A stretch of 64,000 nt of DNA. Origin: Candidatus Onthovicinus excrementipullorum. GTDB taxonomy: Bacteria > Bacillota > Clostridia > Oscillospirales > Acutalibacteraceae. Shown one piece after another: positions 34,992-44,334 of the stretch; the first letter of the stretch is position 1, and every line of letters starts with the position of its first letter. A program made the translations under genes and the position numbers. The DNA lies in contig DVHG01000001.1 of assembly GCA_018712345.1 (NCBI GenBank), forward strand, positions 1 through 64,000. Direction: 5' to 3'. Under the pieces are notes generated by a model. The model made no database searches and had not been told where the DNA came from. It saw only the letters and a list, made by a program, of their open reading frames with translations.

Positions 34992-36882
34992 GAACAAAAA
35001 AGCCAAAAAGTCCCACACCCTGCTGCGCCTGTTTAAAATGCTGTTCCGGTTCTATCCGGTAATGATGCCGCTGGTGGTGTTTTTAATCATCTTCAGTGCC
35101 GTTGTCAGCTCGGCGCCCTCCCTCTTTATGCAAAACATCATCTCACTTGTTGAATCAAGCTGGCAGGCGGGCGACTGGGGTGCTGTCTCCGGGCAGATTC
35201 TCAGTCTGGTCGGCGTTCTGGTGGTCTTCTATGTGCTCTCGCTGGCCTCCGCATTCGCCTTTACGCGGATGATGGCGATCATCACCCAAGGGTTTTTGAA
35301 AAAACTGCGCGTGCAGATGTTCGGCGGCATGCAGAAGCTGCCCCTGCGCTACTTTGACACCAACAACCACGGCGATATCATGAGCCATTACACCAACGAT
35401 ATCGACACGCTGCGCCAGCTTGTCTCTCAGAGCCTGCCGCAGCTGCTGATTGCGGGGATCACGGTGCTCACCGTTTTCTGTATCATGCTCTATTTCAGCA
35501 TCTGGATGACACTTGTCGTCATTCTGGGCGTGATCGTGATGCTGCTGATCACCAAGAAGATCGGCGGAGGCTCTGCCCGCTTCTTCATCCGGCAGCAGAA
35601 ATCTCTCGGCGAAGTGGAGGGATACGTGGAGGAGATCATGAACGGCCAGAAGGTGGTCAAGGTCTTCTGTCATGAGGAGGCGAGCAAGGCCGATTTCGAC
35701 CGTGTAAATGACGAGCTTTTCCGCAACATGGAAAAGGCCAACAAGTACGCCAACACGCTCGGCCCAATCCTGAACAACATCGGCAATGTGCTGTATGTGA
35801 TCGTGGCGCTTGCGGGCGGACTGTTCCTCCTCTCCGGCACAGCGAATGTCAGCATTTCCGGGCTGGCATTCAGCATCAGCATCGTAGTCCCCTTCCTGAA
35901 CATGACCAAGCAGTTTGCCGGGAACATCGGTCAGGTATCCCAGCAGATCAATCCCGTGGTCATGGGCCTCGCCGGTGCGGAGCGCATCTTTGAGCTGATG
36001 GATCAGGAGCCGGAGACGGACGAGGGCTACGTCACCCTGGTCAACGCCCGCGAGGAAAACGGCCAGATCGTCGAGTGCAGCGAGCATACCGGCGTGTGGG
36101 CGTGGAAGCATCCGCACAGTGCGGACGGCTCCGTCACTTACACGCGGCTGCGCGGCGACGTGCGGCTCAACCACGTGGACTTCGGCTACACACCGGAGAA
36201 GACGGTACTGCACGATATCACCCTCTATGCCGAAGCCGGGCAGAAGGTCGCCTTCGTCGGAGCCACGGGCGCCGGGAAAACGACGATCACCAACCTGATC
36301 AACAGGTTCTACGACATTGCGGACGGCAAGATCCGCTACGACGGAATTAACATCAACAAGATCAAGAAGGCCGACCTGCGGCGCAGCATGGGCATCGTGC
36401 TTCAGGATTCCAACCTGTTCTCCGGTACCGTGATGGAGAACATCCGGTACGGTAAGCTGGACGCCACGGATGAGGAGTGCATCGCCGCCGCCAAGCTGGC
36501 GGGTGCGGACGACTTCATCACCCGCCTGCCCAACGGCTATGATACGCAGATCGCGGCCAACGGCTCCTCCCTCTCACAGGGCCAGTGCCAGCTGCTGACA
36601 ATCGCGCGCGCCGCCGTGGCCGATCCGCCCGTGATGATCCTCGATGAGGCGACAAGCTCCATTGATACGCGCACCGAGGCTATCGTTCAGCGCGGCATGG
36701 ATGCGCTGATGAAGGGCCGCACGGTATTCGTGATCGCGCACCGCCTGTCCACGGTCAAGAATTCGGACGTGATCATGGTGCTTGAAAACGGCCGGATCAT
36801 CGAGCGCGGCAGCCACGAAAAGCTGCTTGAGGAGAAGGGCAAGTACTACCAGCTCTACACCGGAGCGTTTGAGCTCGAATAA
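34984..36882 (+). CDS. Heterodimeric ABC exporter, catalytically complete subunit
   Basis: A 632-residue half exporter with six membrane helices and an ATPase domain. Walker A is GATGAGKTT, Walker B ends in ILDEATSS (catalytic Glu present) and the switch is FVIAHRLST. The signature is changed to SLSQGQCQL. Combined with the partner, one composite site is canonical (this Walker pair with the partner's VSGGQ) and the other is degenerate. A ~35-residue insertion (EENGQIVECSEHTGVWAWKHPHS) precedes the ATPase domain. ATG 34984 lies within the end of the first gene, with AGGTGATCAGG before it. A terminator follows. Confidence 0.93.
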   Translation: MHKNKKAKKSHTLLRLFKMLFRFYPVMMPLVVFLIIFSAVVSSAPSLFMQNIISLVESSWQAGDWGAVSGQILSLVGVLVVFYVLSLASAFAFTRMMAIITQGFLKKLRVQMFGGMQKLPLRYFDTNNHGDIMSHYTNDIDTLRQLVSQSLPQLLIAGITVLTVFCIMLYFSIWMTLVVILGVIVMLLITKKIGGGSARFFIRQQKSLGEVEGYVEEIMNGQKVVKVFCHEEASKADFDRVNDELFRNMEKANKYANTLGPILNNIGNVLYVIVALAGGLFLLSGTANVSISGLAFSISIVVPFLNMTKQFAGNIGQVSQQINPVVMGLAGAERIFELMDQEPETDEGYVTLVNAREENGQIVECSEHTGVWAWKHPHSADGSVTYTRLRGDVRLNHVDFGYTPEKTVLHDITLYAEAGQKVAFVGATGAGKTTITNLINRFYDIADGKIRYDGININKIKKADLRRSMGIVLQDSNLFSGTVMENIRYGKLDATDEECIAAAKLAGADDFITRLPNGYDTQIAANGSSLSQGQCQLLTIARAAVADPPVMILDEATSSIDTRTEAIVQRGMDALMKGRTVFVIAHRLSTVKNSDVIMVLENGRIIERGSHEKLLEEKGKYYQLYTGAFELE

Positions 36883-36894
36883 CAGACAGAATGG

Positions 36895-36922
36895 ATCCCG
36901 GACGGAGTCTTCCGCCCGGGAT
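36895..36922. terminator. Terminator between convergent ABC exporter and lipoprotein genes
   Basis: ATCCCGGACGG and CCGCCCGGGAT pair with one mismatch, followed on the plus strand by a run of six T. Confidence 0.85.
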
Positions 36923-36952
36923 TTTTTGTGCCCGCAGTGCTGCCCCTCAATT

Positions 36953-37723
36953 TCACCGGTACTCCGAGGTGAGGTCATAGGCCAAATCGGCCTCCACCGT
37001 GACCAGATAGGATATCGCGGCCCTGGCGTGCTGCTTTGCCGTAAAGCGCGCCGACTCCATGCGTGTCAGTCCGCTGTCAAACACGACAGTCAGCGCTCCG
37101 TCCGTCAGGGTGTGCGTTACGGATTTCAGCTTCACATCGGCGTTGACAATATGAAAGTATTCCTTTGCTCCATTAATGATTGCTGTAGCGCGATCTTGAT
37201 CGACGATATTGACGTACCCGCCCCTGCCCTGTTCGGCCTCCTGCGCGGAGAGCGTGATATCTTTCAGCCGGAAGGTGACGGCCGCACCCTCCTTCTGTAC
37301 AGACGATACGTCCAAGGGGGACAGGTGCGGCAGGGAACTGCCCCCGTTTTCCCTTTTCTCCGCCTTCGCACGCAGTGACTGCGCCCCATCGGAGAGAATA
37401 TCGACGGATACAATGCTGCCTGCCCGGATCTCCCCCGCCGTGAGCTGTTGTACGGAATAGGTGCATTGCAGGCCATCCGCCGCCGTGTTATAAAGATTGA
37501 TCCACTCCTCGGTGGAACGCGGAACGCTCATCGCATGCGCGGCCGCCTGCACAGCATCGGAATTCGGGGCTGTCTGACGTGCAGCGCCTTCATCTACCTC
37601 AGAGACAGAACCATCTGTAGTGATAGAAACCGTTGGATCAGCTCCCATACAGGACGAAACGGAAAACAGCAGTAGGATTCCGGACAGAACGGCACCTAAC
37701 CCCCTGAGCGTTTTTACATTCAT
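36953..37723 (-). CDS. Putative lipoprotein of unknown function
   Basis: A 256-residue protein with a lipoprotein signal (ILLLFSVSSC, Cys25), a Thr/Ser/Asp linker, then a domain starting WINLYNTAADGL. It continues with strand-rich sequence in pairs such as HTLTDGALTVVFDSG. The layout (LYN-x-AA block, a ~180-residue domain, a cluster before the C terminus) resembles that of the lipoprotein at 57526-58410, and the two may be distant paralogs. ATG 37723 has CAGGAGGGG upstream. It is a single gene, convergent to the ABC exporter. Confidence 0.75.
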   Translation of the reverse strand: MNVKTLRGLGAVLSGILLLFSVSSCMGADPTVSITTDGSVSEVDEGAARQTAPNSDAVQAAAHAMSVPRSTEEWINLYNTAADGLQCTYSVQQLTAGEIRAGSIVSVDILSDGAQSLRAKAEKRENGGSSLPHLSPLDVSSVQKEGAAVTFRLKDITLSAQEAEQGRGGYVNIVDQDRATAIINGAKEYFHIVNADVKLKSVTHTLTDGALTVVFDSGLTRMESARFTAKQHARAAISYLVTVEADLAYDLTSEYR

Positions 37724-37892
37724 CAAACTCCCCTCCTGAACAGCATCTCGGATTCTATCTTTATGATGTCTGAGCCACTGTTCATGCCTGGGCATTGTAA
37801 AAACAAATGCACTCAATCCGTTTATTGGGCTTCCATTCCGGAGGCAATCATGCTACAATAAGGCTGTCAATAAGAGAAACGGAGGGGATTTT

Positions 37893-38228
37893 ATGGCAAA
37901 GATCGAAGAAACGGTACGCGGCGATTTTGACGCAATTCTGAACACGCTGGAATCAGCCGTGATGAACGGGAGCGTGTCCGCCTCCTGTGAGGACGCAAGC
38001 GACTACCAGAATGGGGACTTCCGCTGTGCGGTGCGCGTGTATGAGCGGTACAGCTATTCGGGCGGGAACCGCGTGAGTATGGCGCTCGTACTCGCGGGAG
38101 CGGATGGCGAGTATCACCTCACGGCCATCACCTCCGGCGGCAGCCAGGGCATGTTTTTCAAGATCAACACCTGGGGCGAAGAGGGCTTCCTCGACACAAT
38201 CCGGGATGCAGTCAACAGCCTGATCTAA
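37893..38228 (+). CDS. DUF6054 family protein
   Basis: A 111-residue cytoplasmic protein without signal or membrane segments. The pattern MAKIEETVRGDFDAIL, GSVSASCEDASDY, FRCAVRVYERYSYSGGNRVSM and ITSGGSQGMFFKINTWGEEGFLDT fits the small DUF6054 family as I recall it. It probably folds as a mixed alpha/beta domain. Function unknown. ATG 37893 with GGAGGGG upstream. The GNAT gene follows 22 bases later and is likely cotranscribed. Confidence 0.7.
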   Translation: MAKIEETVRGDFDAILNTLESAVMNGSVSASCEDASDYQNGDFRCAVRVYERYSYSGGNRVSMALVLAGADGEYHLTAITSGGSQGMFFKINTWGEEGFLDTIRDAVNSLI

Positions 38229-38250
38229 TAGGATCGGAGGAGACAGCCAG

Positions 38251-38829
38251 ATGTGCATACACCCCCTCAAGACAGACCGCCTGCTTTTGCGTCCCTTTAT
38301 GGCGGATGATGTGGACGCTGTGTTTTCCATCCTCAGCGACGGGGAGGCCAATACATTTCTCCCCTGGTTCCCCGTGACTACGCGCGCGGAGGCGGAAGAA
38401 CATCTGTGGGAGCGTTACCTGACCCCTGCCGAAAAGGGAGAAGCGCTCCACTGGGCGATCTGCCTGAAGACGGATAAGCTCCCCCTCGGCTATATCCATG
38501 TGGATCTGGCCGAACCACACGACTTCGGCTATGGACTGCGTCACGAATTCTGGCATCAGGGGATCGTGACCGAGGCCAGCCTGGCCGCGCTGAGGGAGAT
38601 TAAGACCTATGGCCTTCCCTTCATCACGGCAACGCACGATGTGAACAACCCGCGCAGCGGCACAGTGATGCAAAAGCTCGGCATGGCGTACCGCTACTCC
38701 TACCGTGAGCAGTGGCAGCCCAAGGATATCCCTGTCACATTCCGGATGTATCAGCTGGACTTTGCGCCGGATATTCCGACTTATGCGGGCTATGCGGACA
38801 AATACGGTTCTTTTATAGAGAAACTGTGA
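38251..38829 (+). CDS. GNAT family N-acetyltransferase (RimJ/RimL type)
   Basis: A 192-residue enzyme starting TDRLLLRPFMADDVDAVFSIL, characteristic of the Acetyltransf_3 group. The acetyl-CoA region lies at GYGLRHEFWHQGIVTEASLAAL. The later NNPRSGTVMQKLGMAYRYSYREQW matches the common N-x-x-S-x-x-x-x-E/Q-K-x-G-F/M segment. The substrate could be a protein N terminus or an antibiotic; it cannot be told from sequence. Start ATG 38251 with GGAGGAG upstream. Confidence 0.88.
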   Translation: MCIHPLKTDRLLLRPFMADDVDAVFSILSDGEANTFLPWFPVTTRAEAEEHLWERYLTPAEKGEALHWAICLKTDKLPLGYIHVDLAEPHDFGYGLRHEFWHQGIVTEASLAALREIKTYGLPFITATHDVNNPRSGTVMQKLGMAYRYSYREQWQPKDIPVTFRMYQLDFAPDIPTYAGYADKYGSFIEKL

Positions 38830-38899
38830 GTTTAGAAGTGACAGAAAGACTGCTCTGGCAATTTTTCTGTGATATCAAAGAATAATTTGTCTAAATACC

Positions 38900-38934
38900 A
38901 AGCGTCCCCACGGCACTATTCCGCAGGGACGCTT
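38900..38934 (+). terminator. Terminator hairpin after the GNAT gene
   Basis: AAGCGTCCC and GGGACGCTT form a 9-bp stem with a 17-base loop between the convergent GNAT and membrane-protein genes, followed by TTACTTTA on the plus strand. Confidence 0.65.
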
Positions 38935-38969
38935 TACTTTATTTGATGTATGAAGATGAAAAGAATGTT

Positions 38970-40076
38970 TTATTCTTTTAAATTTATATCATGTGGCGGA
39001 ATCCATCCGCTTTTCACACGATTGATTCCGTCTTGAATTTCAGAAATCTTCCGATACTCTTTATTGACTACTTTTAAGATAAAATGCCTCAAAAGGACCC
39101 ATGCATAGCATATTCCAATGAGTCCCAATCTTAACGGAGCTAAGCAGATATCCTTACATTTGTAAGCGTACGATTTTTCATTCTCAAGTCTCTTTTTCTT
39201 TTCTCTCTTCTTTCGTTTCCGACGTATCGCTTCCTCGCTGACAGTTGCATCCTGAAATTCTTGGACTGATTTTATATATTGATGCTCTCTTTTGTAAGTT
39301 TCCCACTCCCCCAGTGCCCTGATAAAAGCGGCCATCCCCTGTACTAAAACCGAGAGATTAATCAGTCCATACTCTTTTGTTGGTAGATATAAAAAATATG
39401 CGACATAAAAAATCAGAATGATAAAGAACATCAGTGCGGAATACAGAGTATCACTGTGGTCAAAAAATACATTTAAAATGTGTTTTATCAGGAAAGGAAT
39501 AAAATAAACCAAAGAAAGCAGAAATACACAAAGGAAAATTCCTGCAAAACTACTGTCTGGAAACACTTTAAAACAAAAATATACAAACAGCAGGTTAGAA
39601 ATAATAAACGTAATATTACTTAATAGGAACTTTGAATCAACTCCCGCTTCCTGCTTGACCCGTTCCCAGTCATATTTTAACAAGAGGGAGACATAGTCAA
39701 TCAGACGATCGACTTCCTTTACATTAACCTCCGATGCTTCTTCAATGGAGCGGATCACATCCCAAATATGACCGTCCCACAAATAGTCTGTTTTTCTATC
39801 TTTTCCATAAGCGTTTAATCTCGTTTTTAAATCCACTAAAACTTCGTCCAGAATATCTTTTTGATTTTCCGTTTTTTGATGCTCAATCCGTTTCAGTTTG
39901 TAGCAAATATTCCGCAGTTGCTTTCTCCATTCAGAACGTTCGCCCGTAATGTACTGTAATTTACCTTTTTTGTTGGTCTGAAATATGATTACCGCAACCG
40001 AAAATACCCCCGTAATGATTGTTGTGATAAGCTCAACATTAATAGGAATACTTAATAATTTTTCCATACACTCCAT
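38970..40076 (-). CDS. AT-rich orphan membrane protein of unknown function
   Basis: A 368-residue protein. An N-terminal membrane segment (ITTIITGVFSVAVIIFQ) is followed by a motif TGERSEWRKQLRNI that I have seen in many uncharacterised bacterial membrane proteins, then a charged helical region to about 140. Three or four hydrophobic segments lie between 150 and 255, and a Lys/Arg/Glu coiled segment (RRKRKKREKKKRLENEK) at about 290-306. Codon and base use is strikingly AT-rich compared with both neighbours, which suggests transfer. ATG 40076 is only three bases from AAGGAG; the in-frame ATG at 40067 is an alternative. It has its own strong promoter. Confidence 0.75.
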   Translation of the reverse strand: MECMEKLLSIPINVELITTIITGVFSVAVIIFQTNKKGKLQYITGERSEWRKQLRNICYKLKRIEHQKTENQKDILDEVLVDLKTRLNAYGKDRKTDYLWDGHIWDVIRSIEEASEVNVKEVDRLIDYVSLLLKYDWERVKQEAGVDSKFLLSNITFIISNLLFVYFCFKVFPDSSFAGIFLCVFLLSLVYFIPFLIKHILNVFFDHSDTLYSALMFFIILIFYVAYFLYLPTKEYGLINLSVLVQGMAAFIRALGEWETYKREHQYIKSVQEFQDATVSEEAIRRKRKKREKKKRLENEKSYAYKCKDICLAPLRLGLIGICYAWVLLRHFILKVVNKEYRKISEIQDGINRVKSGWIPPHDINLKE

Positions 40077-40106
40077 TTTCTCCTTAATACTACCAATATG
40101 ATTTAA

Positions 40107-40135
40107 ATTCTACAACCAAATTAAATTTATGTCAA
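40107..40135 (-). promoter_or_regulatory. Promoter of the AT-rich membrane protein gene
   Basis: On the minus strand TTGACA (40130-40135), a 17-base spacer and TAGAAT (40107-40112); start of transcription near 40100. Confidence 0.75.
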
Positions 40136-40191
40136 CTTCGGGTTTAACAAATGCTTTTTTATTCTCTCCACAAATATCAAAATGAGAAAGG

Positions 40192-40220
40192 TAGACTTTA
40201 TCGGGAAATTCCACTATAAT
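40192..40220 (+). promoter_or_regulatory. Promoter of the response regulator-ABC module
   Basis: TAGACT, a 17-base spacer and a perfect TATAAT (40215-40220). Transcription would start near 40227, downstream of the ATG at 40182. This supports the TTG start at 40257 for the response regulator. Confidence 0.6.
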
Positions 40221-40256
40221 ATTGCTCAGAAAATTTCGTGCAAAGAGGATGATCCC

Positions 40257-40931
40257 TTGAAAAAGATTCTAATTATCGAGGACGATACCGACATCAACAA
40301 CCTAATGGCGGAGTGCCTGCGTAAGGCGGGGTATGCCTGCACGCAGGCCTTTTCCGGCACGGAGGGGCTGCTGCATGCGCAGCACGGGGCGTTCGATTTA
40401 ATCATTCTGGACCTGATGCTGCCGGGGCTGGATGGGGAGGCCGTGCTGCCGCAGATCCGGAAGGAGCAGACAGCGCCGGTGATCGTCGTCTCGGCCAAGG
40501 ACAGTTTGGAAAGCAAGGTGGAGCTTCTGACCGCCGGTGCGGACGACTATATCACCAAGCCCTTTGAGGTGCAGGAGTTTCTGGCGCGGGTGGGCGTACA
40601 GCTGCGGCGCGCCGGCGGGTCGGAATCGCGCCCTAAGGCGCTCCGCCACCACGATTTGGTACTGAATGAATCCACCTACACCGCCGCAGTCAGCGGCACG
40701 GAGCTCCCACTCACCCGGCAGGAATTTAAAATTTTAGAGCTGCTGCTCTCCCACCCCGATCAGGTCTTTTCCAAGCAGGATATCTACGACTACGCATGGG
40801 ATGACATGTACATCGGCGAGGATAAGACAATCAACGTCCACATCAGCAATATCCGCAAAAAGCTGAAAGCTGTCTCGGACCGTGAGTACATCGAAACCGT
40901 ATGGGGCATCGGGTTTAAGCTGGCCAAATAG
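40257..40931 (+). CDS. OmpR-family response regulator of an ABC transporter module
   Basis: A 224-residue regulator: receiver domain with Asp52 (LIILDLMLPGLDG) and DDYITKPFEVQEF, then a winged helix (QEFKILELLLSHPDQVFSKQDIYDYAW). Its kinase is probably the one at 42791. The TTG start at 40257 is chosen because AGAGGATG lies six bases before it, because family proteins begin at KKILIIEDD, and because the promoter lies after the upstream ATG. It probably controls the ABC genes that follow, as in BceRS- or lantibiotic-resistance-type modules. Confidence 0.9.
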   Translation: MKKILIIEDDTDINNLMAECLRKAGYACTQAFSGTEGLLHAQHGAFDLIILDLMLPGLDGEAVLPQIRKEQTAPVIVVSAKDSLESKVELLTAGADDYITKPFEVQEFLARVGVQLRRAGGSESRPKALRHHDLVLNESTYTAAVSGTELPLTRQEFKILELLLSHPDQVFSKQDIYDYAWDDMYIGEDKTINVHISNIRKKLKAVSDREYIETVWGIGFKLAK

Positions 40932-41019
40932 CTTTACCATTTCTTAAACTTTGCTTTGCGATTTATTGGCACTCGGGCTGTACAATAGAGACCGTAAAGC
41001 AAAGGAGGCAAGTTTTCAG

Positions 41020-41926
<907 letters not shown>

Positions 41927-41934
<8 letters not shown>

Positions 41935-42781
41935 CCTGATTAAGATGGATATCTACCGCCTGTTACACGCGGTCTCCACCTGGGTGATGATGGGAATCAT
42001 GGTTCTGATTGCGGTGGTCTGCGTCGGGGCGACGCGCGCCGATCTCAACGCCATGGCGGAGGACCCTGCCTATACCGAACAGGCAGTTTCCACGGCCGAG
42101 GATCAAGTGGTGTACGGCATTGTGATGGATACGGATCCAGAATGGATCCACGGAGAGGTCCCGGCCAGTCAGATGCTCGGTCTGCTGCTCAACAGCGGCA
42201 TTCTGATGATTTTCTGCGCGATTTTCGTCTCCCTCTTCGTGGGGGCGGAGCACCGGAGCGGCTACCTGAAAAATATCGCGGGGCAGCTCCCCTACCGCGG
42301 ACAGCTGGCGCTGTCAAAATTCATCGCCATTGCAGTCGAGGTGCTGCTGATGTTCGCGATCTATGCGATATTCTGCATTGCGTCCGGGTATATTTTCTTT
42401 GGCGATCAATTCACACTCGGTTCCGGTGCTGAGCTGTTCAAAATGCTCGGGACGCAGTACCTGCTCCATTTGGGATTCAGTGCGCTAATCATGTTCCTGT
42501 GCATGGTCACGGGGAGCACCGCTTTCAGTATGGCCGTGGGAATTCTGGGATGCAGCGGGCTGACGAGCCTGTTATACAACGGGATCAACTGGGTCGTCCA
42601 GAAAATTCACAGCGGCGTGAATTTTGATTTTGGCCGGTATATGCTGGATACAAACGTCTACGCGATCAGCGGAGCCTCCGCGGCGAACGACGTACTCCGT
42701 GCAGTACTGGTGGCTTGTATTTTCGCCGTGCTGGCGGTAGGATCTTCCGCCCTGGTGATGCAAAAACGCGATATCAAATAA
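41927..42781 (+). CDS. ABC-2 type transporter permease
   Basis: A 284-residue protein with about six membrane segments. A first helix (WVMMGIMVLIAVVCVG) is followed by an extracellular loop of ~65 residues, then FVGAEHRSGYLKNIAGQLPYRGQLALSKF, the characteristic cytoplasmic segment of BcrB/lantibiotic-type ABC-2 permeases. ATG 41927 has GGGAGGTGCCGCAA upstream and overlaps the ATPase stop, so the two are coupled. It presumably forms a dimeric channel with the ATPase. Confidence 0.88.
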
Positions 42782-42790
42782 GGTGATGCA

Positions 42791-43696
42791 ATGGTTGTCT
42801 GGGCAGTAATGGCAACAGTTCTGGCGGGAGTGCTGTTGGCGCTCCTGCTCGTCTACCGGCGACAGGTCAAATCGGCCTGCCGCCAATTAGCGTTTTTAAA
42901 AAAACATAAAACCAATCTGCGGCTGAGCACTACGCTCCCCTTCCCGGAGCTGAATGAGCTGTCCGACGGGATCAATGAAATACTGGACCGTTCGCGGGAG
43001 ATTGAACGGGCGGTGCGCACCGGCGACGAACAGCTGAAGGAGACCATCACCAGCCTCTCCCACGATATCCGCACGCCGCTTACTTCCATGGACGGGTATT
43101 TTCAGCTGCTGGCGCAGTGTGAGTCCGAGGAGGAGCGCCGCCGCTACATCGCCATCATCCAGGGGCGTATCGCCAGCCTGAACGAGATGCTTGAGGAGCT
43201 GTTCACCTATGCCAAGCTGCAAAATGAGAGCTACGAGCTGTCACTGGAACAGGTCGATCTCAGCAAATACGTGACAGATACGCTGTTCTCCTTTTATGGG
43301 GAACTGAACCGGCGTGGAATTACCCCTGATATCACCCTCTGTGAAGAGCGGATCTGGATTCAGGCCAATGGGGAGGCCGTCCGCCGCGTGCTGCAAAACA
43401 TCCTGAAAAATGCACTGGAACATGGGCGAAGCCAACTCCAGATCCATTTGGGGCGTCAGGATAGCCGCGCCGTTTTCACCTGTACTAACGACGTGGGAAA
43501 CGCCGGGGCAATCGACATGGATCAGGTATTCACCCGGTTTTATAAGGCGGACTCGGCCCGGACGCACACCTCCACCGGCCTGGGGCTTTCCATTGCCAAG
43601 GGGCTGACAGATCGGATGGGCGGAAGCATCACGGCCGCACTTCAGGATGGGCTGTTCACAATTAAAGTTGCGTTCCCCGGGAAATTTGAAAAATAG
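42791..43696 (+). CDS. Sensor histidine kinase of the ABC module
   Basis: A 301-residue kinase with a single N-terminal membrane segment (VWAVMATVLAGVLLALLLVY) and almost no extracellular part, which fits kinases that sense through a partner transporter or within the membrane. The H box is LSHDIRTPLTSM, the N box RVLQNILKNALEH and the G box STGLGLSIAKGL. It follows the permease by nine bases, completing a regulator-ATPase-permease-kinase order. ATG 42791 with AAGGTGATGCA upstream. Confidence 0.92.
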   Translation: MVVWAVMATVLAGVLLALLLVYRRQVKSACRQLAFLKKHKTNLRLSTTLPFPELNELSDGINEILDRSREIERAVRTGDEQLKETITSLSHDIRTPLTSMDGYFQLLAQCESEEERRRYIAIIQGRIASLNEMLEELFTYAKLQNESYELSLEQVDLSKYVTDTLFSFYGELNRRGITPDITLCEERIWIQANGEAVRRVLQNILKNALEHGRSQLQIHLGRQDSRAVFTCTNDVGNAGAIDMDQVFTRFYKADSARTHTSTGLGLSIAKGLTDRMGGSITAALQDGLFTIKVAFPGKFEK

Positions 43697-43722
43697 GTGT
43701 CGTCCGAACATGTTCCCGAGAA

Positions 43723-43749
43723 AAGGGTTTCCATTTTTGTGGAACCCTT
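43723..43749 (+). terminator. Hairpin after the ABC-module kinase gene
   Basis: AAGGGTTTCCA pairs with TGGAACCCTT, with one bulged T. No long T run follows, so termination is uncertain. Confidence 0.45.
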
Positions 43750-43800
43750 CAACTTGTCAAAAAATGTGATTATTCATAATGTGAGAAGCAAGTAAAAAAG

Positions 43801-43841
43801 GCCTCCCTGTGTAAGGAGGCTCCTGCCAAAGCGGGTGGATG
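43801..43841 (+). repeat. Two-hairpin intergenic repeat, copy 1
   Basis: GCCTCC/GGAGGC stem (43801-43820), one T, then CCTGC/GCGGG stem (43822-43835) and TGGATG. Same architecture as copies 2 and 3 nearby. Confidence 0.5.
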
Positions 43842-44062
43842 CTAGCCGGCTGAAAAGCCTAAAAAGCCATGGATCCCGATGCCTTTTTCCTGCAACACCC
43901 CCTCCTGTTCAGCTTTGCCTCACTACCACCTTTACACAGGGGCGGTTTGGACTGTGCTTCCGATCTCCAGGGGCAATTCCCCTGTTAGGGAAAATATCCA
44001 CAAAGTGGACAAAGGGATGTTCACCTACGGAGGTGTTAAAAAAATTGTACAAATTTAGCATT

Positions 44063-44112
44063 GGCTTCCCCTCGATGGGAAGCTGTCGAGCGGAGCGAGA
44101 CTGATGAGGTGG
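44063..44112 (+). repeat. Two-hairpin intergenic repeat, copy 2
   Basis: GCTTCCC/GGGAAGC stem (44064-44083), then a GTC...GAC stem (44085-44101), ending TGATGAGGTGG. The last ten bases are mirrored exactly at 44154-44163. Confidence 0.6.
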
Positions 44113-44153
44113 AAAGCCCGCCATTTTTCAGAAGCTTGTTCTGTTCTCAGGAG

Positions 44154-44202
44154 CCACCTCATCCACCGCAAGCGGTCCCCCTTCCCCTCAAGAGGGAAGG
44201 CC
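44154..44202 (-). repeat. Two-hairpin intergenic repeat, copy 3 (inverted)
   Basis: Read on the minus strand: CCTTCCC/GGGAAGG stem (44180-44200), then ACCGC/GCGGT stem (44065-44076 offset within 44165-44176), ending GGATGAGGTGG. It is opposed to copy 2 with 41 bases between them. Confidence 0.6.
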
Positions 44203-44290
44203 GTAAAAGTCTGCACAAGCCAATCCGTCTCCCCTTGCACAGGGGCTGGGATTACACAAATTTCCAATCTGTTTGTTTTGTCCAAAGAAA

Positions 44291-44325
44291 AACCAGCCGC
44301 AAACGCTGGACGTTTGCGGCCGGTT
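44291..44325 (-). terminator. Terminator of the rnj-ftsH gene run
   Basis: AACCAGCCGCAAACG and CGTTTGCGGCCGGTT form a 15-base stem with one mismatch. On the minus strand TTTTTC follows. It lies ten bases after the ftsH stop. Confidence 0.85.
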
Positions 44326-44334
44326 GAATGTGTC

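Larger units (their letters stand above)
43697..44334. other. Non-coding region made of short palindromic repeats
   Basis: About 640 bases between convergent genes without a convincing gene. It holds at least three two-hairpin repeat elements (43801-43841, 44063-44112 and, inverted, 44154-44202). It also has partial ones (CAGGGG/CCCCTG at 43968-43984; CCCC/GGGG at 44231-44245) and the ftsH terminator. Confidence 0.65.

Noticed and set aside
40182-40256. ATG at 40182 as start of the response regulator
   Set aside because: The likely -10 TATAAT at 40215-40220 would place this ATG upstream of the transcript; the family start fits TTG 40257 with its own ribosome site.
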